From NCBI GenBank assembly GCA_017439085.1, contig JAFRTU010000007.1, positions 152,707-216,706 of the forward strand: a stretch of DNA of 64,000 nucleotides. The letters are read 5' to 3'. Of the stretch, positions 60,597 to 64,000 are shown piece after piece. Both the position numbers and the translations under genes were made by a program. Under the pieces are notes generated by a model. It had not been told where the DNA came from and searched no databases. It saw nothing but the letters and a program-made list of their open reading frames with translations. The stretch is from Clostridia bacterium. Lineage in GTDB: Bacteria > Bacillota > Clostridia > Christensenellales > Christensenellaceae. Each line of letters starts with the position of its first letter. Position 1 is the first letter of the stretch.

Positions 60597-61109
60597 TCAT
60601 TTCTCCCTGAAACTGTTCATTATGGAAATGAGGGCCCATACGCCGATGAAGATAAGTACCGCAATTACGGTCCCCTGAGGCAGCTGCCCCCTGCTCCAAA
60701 GGATCACCAGATAAACTATACCGGCTATGGCAGCAAGAGACAGAAGAATCATGAAGATGAGAAGTATCATTCCGAGTATCGTCTGCTTTTTACCCGAACT
60801 CTTCTCCGAAACTTCCTTTCTCTGCTGATCAGCCTGTATATCCTCGATAGCCTTTTTGTACTCAGCTGATTTTTCTCGTGCCTCCTCAATGAAAGAGATC
60901 TGATCCAGTTCCCTTATCGCGTCCTTATAGCCGGTTATTGTATTGAGGCTGACGGAATTCTTTGCATGATCGAATATACTGCGGAACTTCTCCACGTCGT
61001 TCTGATCGAGTTCGGTGAGATTCCCGCAGGAGCTGCAGACGGCATAAGCCGAGCCTATCTTTATATTCAGTCTTCCCCCGCATACGGGGCATGTGCCGAG
61101 ATTGCCCAT
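60597..61109 (-). CDS. Zinc-ribbon protein with two C-terminal TM helices
   Basis: 170 aa, family not recognised. The zinc ribbon CPVCGG...CSSCG (about 8-29, TFIIB-like spacing) is followed by a coiled-coil-rich middle (about 35-100) and two hydrophobic helices (about 110-135 and 145-165). Only 19 bases after the SPFH gene, same strand, so one operon. A partner in membrane-stress sensing is inferred from context. The stop is followed by a strong terminator. Confidence 0.78.
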   Translation of the reverse strand: MGNLGTCPVCGGRLNIKIGSAYAVCSSCGNLTELDQNDVEKFRSIFDHAKNSVSLNTITGYKDAIRELDQISFIEEAREKSAEYKKAIEDIQADQQRKEVSEKSSGKKQTILGMILLIFMILLSLAAIAGIVYLVILWSRGQLPQGTVIAVLIFIGVWALISIMNSFREK

Positions 61110-61128
61110 TTTCTGTGTATTATCCTTA

Positions 61129-62433
61129 TCAGATGCCGGAGATGAGCTCTGCTTTCAGCTTCTCGAACTCTTCATCCGTAAGGAGCCCTGCATCCTTCAT
61201 CATAGCAAGCTTGTCTACCTTGGCCTTGAATGCTGCCATGTCATCCTGAACTGGCTTTTCATCAGTCTTGCCGTTCTGGAACATGTTTCCGATCTGGGGC
61301 ATTATGCTGCCTGCGGCAGCCATTCCGACTCCGAGACCAACCATGTCTCCTACGATGCCCGAGCTTCCCCCTCCGTTCACTACATCGGGTCCCATGTTTC
61401 CGATGCCCTCTGCATAGGCCTTCTGGACCTCTGCCTGGAGCACGTCCTTCTGGTTGTAGCCCTTGGCTGCCATTATCTCAGCCTCGGTCATGCCTGCCAT
61501 GTGAGCAGCATCTGCTTCAGCCTTTGCAGCTATGACCTTTCTCTCAGCTTCACGTTTCAAGACCTCTGTCTCAGTGGTCTGACGCTCAAGCTCTGCCTCT
61601 CTTCTTGCAACCTCTATGGCAGCCTTGCTCTGCTCCTCAGCCGTGCGGTACTGTGCCTGGCTCTGTGCAGCTGCAGTCTTTACCGTTGCCTCTGCCTGAA
61701 TGATCCTGGTCTTAAGAAGGATCGTATGCAGTTCCCTTATATGCTGGAAGTTCGGATCGTTCTCCGGAAGAACTATGCTCGTGACATAGAACTTCGGCAC
61801 CACAAGTCCGTATTCCTCGAAACCAAGACGTATCTTTTCTCCGAGTACTTCGGATATGAGATCGAGCTTCTCATCCACTTCGAGGATGTCAATGGCATTC
61901 TCCTTGATGATAGCGCCGAGATTGGCTTTCACTGTGTTTGAAATGAGAGGTCTGAATGATTCCTGTATGGATTTGGTGAAACCTTCGGCGTCATCCCATG
62001 CGATCCCTCTCATGGTACCTACGAGCTTGTCCAGGACCATCCTTGAATCTCCAACTGCAAGGTTTAAGTCACCGCTCGCACCGAGCTCAAGAGGTACTCC
62101 CGTAAGCGGATCTATGAACCTTACCTTGTCGGAGGTTCCCCACTTCAGTGCCATCTCTTCGGTCCTGTTTATGAAATACACTTCGCAGTGGAACGGAGAG
62201 ACTCCTCCCGTCACCAGCTTCAGTGCGCTTCCGAGCAGCGGTATGTTCTTGGTATCGAGGGTATAGCGGCCGGGTCCGAAGACGTCGAGCGCTTTTCCGT
62301 CCATGAAGAATACTGCTTCCTGCGATTCATGTACAATGAGCTGAGAGCCGATATTGAAGTCTTCCCTCGGATGCTTCCAGATAAATGTACTGTTATCGCC
62401 CTCGTATTTGATGATATCTACTATACGTGCCAT
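61129..62433 (-). CDS. SPFH-domain protein with SHOCT tail (YdjI-like)
   Basis: 434 aa. The N-terminal virion-core/SPFH type domain (about 10-230) is followed by a long Ala/Glu/Lys coiled coil (about 235-335). A Gly-rich hydrophobic region (about 350-395) and a C-terminal SHOCT motif (AAFKAKVDKLAMMKDAGLLTDEEFEKLKAEL) complete it. Relatives such as Bacillus YdjI are recruited to the membrane with PspA under envelope stress. AAGGAAGG precedes ATG 62433. A -10 box TATAAT at 62550-62545 and a perfect hairpin AATGTGCCG/CGGCACATT (62467-62495) lie in the leader. Confidence 0.88.
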   Translation of the reverse strand: MARIVDIIKYEGDNSTFIWKHPREDFNIGSQLIVHESQEAVFFMDGKALDVFGPGRYTLDTKNIPLLGSALKLVTGGVSPFHCEVYFINRTEEMALKWGTSDKVRFIDPLTGVPLELGASGDLNLAVGDSRMVLDKLVGTMRGIAWDDAEGFTKSIQESFRPLISNTVKANLGAIIKENAIDILEVDEKLDLISEVLGEKIRLGFEEYGLVVPKFYVTSIVLPENDPNFQHIRELHTILLKTRIIQAEATVKTAAAQSQAQYRTAEEQSKAAIEVARREAELERQTTETEVLKREAERKVIAAKAEADAAHMAGMTEAEIMAAKGYNQKDVLQAEVQKAYAEGIGNMGPDVVNGGGSSGIVGDMVGLGVGMAAAGSIMPQIGNMFQNGKTDEKPVQDDMAAFKAKVDKLAMMKDAGLLTDEEFEKLKAELISGI

Positions 62434-62466
62434 GATGAGACCTTCCTTTTTTCCTGAATAGAATAT

Positions 62467-62495
62467 AATGTGCCGCTCTCTGAGTCCGGCACATT
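62467..62495 (-). terminator. Hairpin in the SPFH leader
   Basis: Nine-bp perfect stem AATGTGCCG/CGGCACATT with a T-poor tail (ATTATATTC). It may be the terminator of the lipase gene upstream or a regulatory leader stem; it lies after the putative -10 at 62545. Confidence 0.45.
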
Positions 62496-62615
62496 ACATC
62501 ATTTTGGTTCCCCGCATCTTCTCTTTCTTTCAATCTCTTTTTTTATTATACTTCCGTTTATTTCCTAATTCGAGTTCTTTATGATTCTGCCTGTAAAACG
62601 GGATATTTAAATAAG

Positions 62616-63446
62616 CTAAAAGCCTCTCTCTTTCAGACCTTCGACCATAGTGACATAGAAGTCGCAGATATCCGATATCCCGTCTCCTTTTTTGCTGGTC
62701 AGACGATGTCTTCTGAGGTCTATTGCATCGAGGTGTGATATCCCTCGAAAGGAATTTGAGCTGAGTACCGAGAAGTTTTCACCCCATTTAGCGGATTCCA
62801 AGGAGACCAGTCCGTCATTCTCTCCCTCGATATGCCTTATGACCGCATTTGCGGTGGACAGGTTGATATCGGAGAAAGGATGGCTCATCCTACAACCAAA
62901 ACTCTGATAGTAGACACCTGGGACATCGGGATTGTTCTCATTGAATTCCCTCATCTTTTCTGTTGTGAAATCCTCACAGACTTTAAGAAAATCCGGCTTC
63001 TTATCTCCCACGATGCGGATCCAGTTGTTTACGGCAAATGCAGCCAGATTCCAGATGGAGCGCGGGATCGCAAACAGCCTGTCGATCGTTTTGGAGCCGT
63101 GATGAGGGGTGGCTATCGTCGTGATGCTGGCTATCCTGTCCCCACATCCAAATGAGGATGCTGCCATCCTGGCATCAAGTCCCCCTTTTGAGTGAGCTAT
63201 TATGTTCACTTTCTCATATCCGGATTCTTTGATGATGTCTTTTATCCTTCCGGCTATCACTTCAGCGTTCGTCTCTATGCTTGCCCAGCAGTCCTGCAGG
63301 CCATAGTATATCTCCGCTCCGTGATCCCTTAGAACACCGGGTATCCTTCCCCAGTAGACCGGCCACTTCAGATCTCTGAATCCGGCACCGTGGATGAAGA
63401 CCAGCGGAAACCTTGTCCTGCATGATGTTTTAATAGTATCCTTCAT
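62616..63446 (-). CDS. Cytosolic lipase/esterase, alpha/beta hydrolase
   Basis: 276 aa. FPLVFIHGAGFRDLKW gives the oxyanion segment, IIAHSKGG the nucleophile elbow (Ser86), and TPHHGSKTID the lid region of bacterial triacylglycerol lipases. Late HLDAIDLR supplies the catalytic His. No signal peptide. Two starts are possible: ATG 63446 (AGGA six bases upstream) and ATG 63467 (AGGA four bases upstream); the former is used here. No coupling to neighbours; substrate unknown. Confidence 0.83.
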   Translation of the reverse strand: MKDTIKTSCRTRFPLVFIHGAGFRDLKWPVYWGRIPGVLRDHGAEIYYGLQDCWASIETNAEVIAGRIKDIIKESGYEKVNIIAHSKGGLDARMAASSFGCGDRIASITTIATPHHGSKTIDRLFAIPRSIWNLAAFAVNNWIRIVGDKKPDFLKVCEDFTTEKMREFNENNPDVPGVYYQSFGCRMSHPFSDINLSTANAVIRHIEGENDGLVSLESAKWGENFSVLSSNSFRGISHLDAIDLRRHRLTSKKGDGISDICDFYVTMVEGLKERGF

Positions 63447-63467
63447 TTTTGATCCTGCCTCTTCCAT

Positions 63468-63817
63468 TGTTCCTGATCGATAAAGAACTATGTCTGACGG
63501 TGTGTTAATCGTACTGATGATATCCCTATCTCTATATATATCAAAAAAGCAGAATATTCAATGAACAATCTGCTTTATCTTATTTACGTAATAACCGTAT
63601 TAATAATGATATTCATCATTCCCACTCTTTTTTTTACTTTCTCTTTCCCCGCATTCAGACTCTGAAAGCCTGCAAAAACTGGGCTCTTTTTCTCCTTGTT
63701 ATTCGATTTGTCTTGATTATCATCGCTCGTGTTGCAGAAGGTGTTGCAAAACGGCACAAAGAATTATGAACAGTGGCTTGTTGCTACTGCTCTGATTTCA
63801 TCCCGTCAAACCGGAAG
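63468..63817. other. Intergenic stretch without a recognised gene
   Basis: Holds a minus-strand terminator at 63543-63577 and an AT-rich stretch with a GTGTTGCA direct repeat at about 63730-63747. No frame with a convincing start or family resemblance on either strand. Confidence 0.5.
63543..63577 (-). terminator. Terminator downstream of the GNAT gene
   Basis: Minus strand AAAGCAGA...TCTGCTT hairpin followed by six T. It lies 240 bases after the GNAT stop, implying a longer 3' untranslated region or a small lost gene. Confidence 0.6.
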
Positions 63818-64000
63818 TTATCTGACAGACTGCCATTCCTCTTTGGAAAGGCATGTTATATGTTCCGTTCGGAGAACGCCCTCTATGGCACAGGGCACAT
63901 TATAGGCCGTATGATGATAATGAAAACCGCACTTCTCCTGAACACGCTTTGACTTTTCATTCCCATCAAAGTAACCACACCATATTTTATTAAGTTTCAG
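63818..64000 (-). CDS. GNAT acetyltransferase, C-terminal fragment (5' end outside window)
   Basis: The last 60 codons of a RimJ/RimL-type N-acetyltransferase, read from the window edge. Residues such as KIWCGYFDGNEKSKRVQEKCGF are the acetyl-CoA-binding/NxxSxxxxEKxGF helix of this family, followed by VLRTEHITC and the stop at 63818. The start is beyond position 64000. Substrate unknown (protein N-terminus, amino acid or drug). Confidence 0.85.
   Translation of the reverse strand: MKLNKIWCGYFDGNEKSKRVQEKCGFHYHHTAYNVPCAIEGVLRTEHITCLSKEEWQSVR

Noticed and set aside
63600..63760. Integrase tail or attachment site near the window end
   Set aside because: Short frames on the minus strand look like filler; no integrase motifs, tRNA or matching repeat are present.

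Overview
This 64 kb window reads as an ordinary chromosomal segment of a low-to-moderate GC Gram-positive anaerobe, most likely a gut or rumen member of the Clostridia. The evidence is the strong AGGAGG-type ribosome binding sites, a Bacillus-like elongator tRNA-Met, type III glutamine synthetase, several lipobox signal peptides, no outer-membrane genes, and many sugar and peptide-scavenging enzymes. I cannot name a genus. Genes are densely packed in short operons, usually closed by strong intrinsic hairpin terminators. No dedicated transcription factor is encoded, so the visible control is by RNA elements and promoter sites.

Layout. 1-6.2 kb: 3'-truncated Ca2+/Mn2+ P-type ATPase behind a probable yybP-ykoY manganese riboswitch, then xseA-xseB and two tandem MFS transporters. 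6.3-10.9 kb: tRNA-Met, Nudix hydrolase/D-aminotransferase pair, radical SAM protein, alpha/beta hydrolase and class II aldolase. 11-15.2 kb: an AT-rich, apparently frameshifted lipoprotein gene, then thrC-trpS-lplA. 15.4-19.6 kb: a small glycine-tailed membrane protein and a kinase/DUF4867/isomerase sugar operon whose terminator is made of fused insertion-sequence ends. 19.6-27.9 kb: DUF2974 lipase-like protein, DegV, a redoxin, and an M3 peptidase lipoprotein-MurG-HEAT/methyltransferase operon. 27.9-39.7 kb: gpmI, a Znu-type metal ABC operon, a cryptic HExxH lipoprotein, glnN-fRMsr-carboxypeptidase Taq, and an RlmI-like methyltransferase. 39.7-53.7 kb: purB-purA, dapF, GtrA-like protein, nitroreductase, mntP, DUF4097 protein, alcohol dehydrogenase, permuted GH3 glucosidase, ABC exporter with hxlB, and a 5'-nucleotidase-like phosphoesterase. 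53.7-64 kb: an intact IS3-family (IS150-type) element, a four-gene operon (deoxyribosyltransferase lipoprotein, ParB-like/BMP fusion, GH31, zinc-ribbon membrane protein), a zinc-ribbon/SPFH-SHOCT pair, a lipase and the end of a GNAT acetyltransferase.

How the parts relate. Central metabolism (fba, gpmI, alcohol dehydrogenase, xylulokinase, GH3, GH31) fits a saccharolytic fermenter. Amino-acid functions (thrC, dapF, glnN, D-aminotransferase, peptidases) and AMP synthesis (purB-purA) are present. Metal homeostasis appears three times: the riboswitch-ATPase, MntP and Znu.

The best candidate for an undescribed system is the operon at 55.3-60.4 kb. It joins a lipid-anchored nucleoside deoxyribosyltransferase-like protein to a cytoplasmic protein that fuses a ParB-like segment to a nucleoside-binding BMP/PnrA-like domain. 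Other points of interest are the IS element sitting in the loop of a terminator, a second terminator built from the same IS ends, and two start codons that abut terminator T-tracts.
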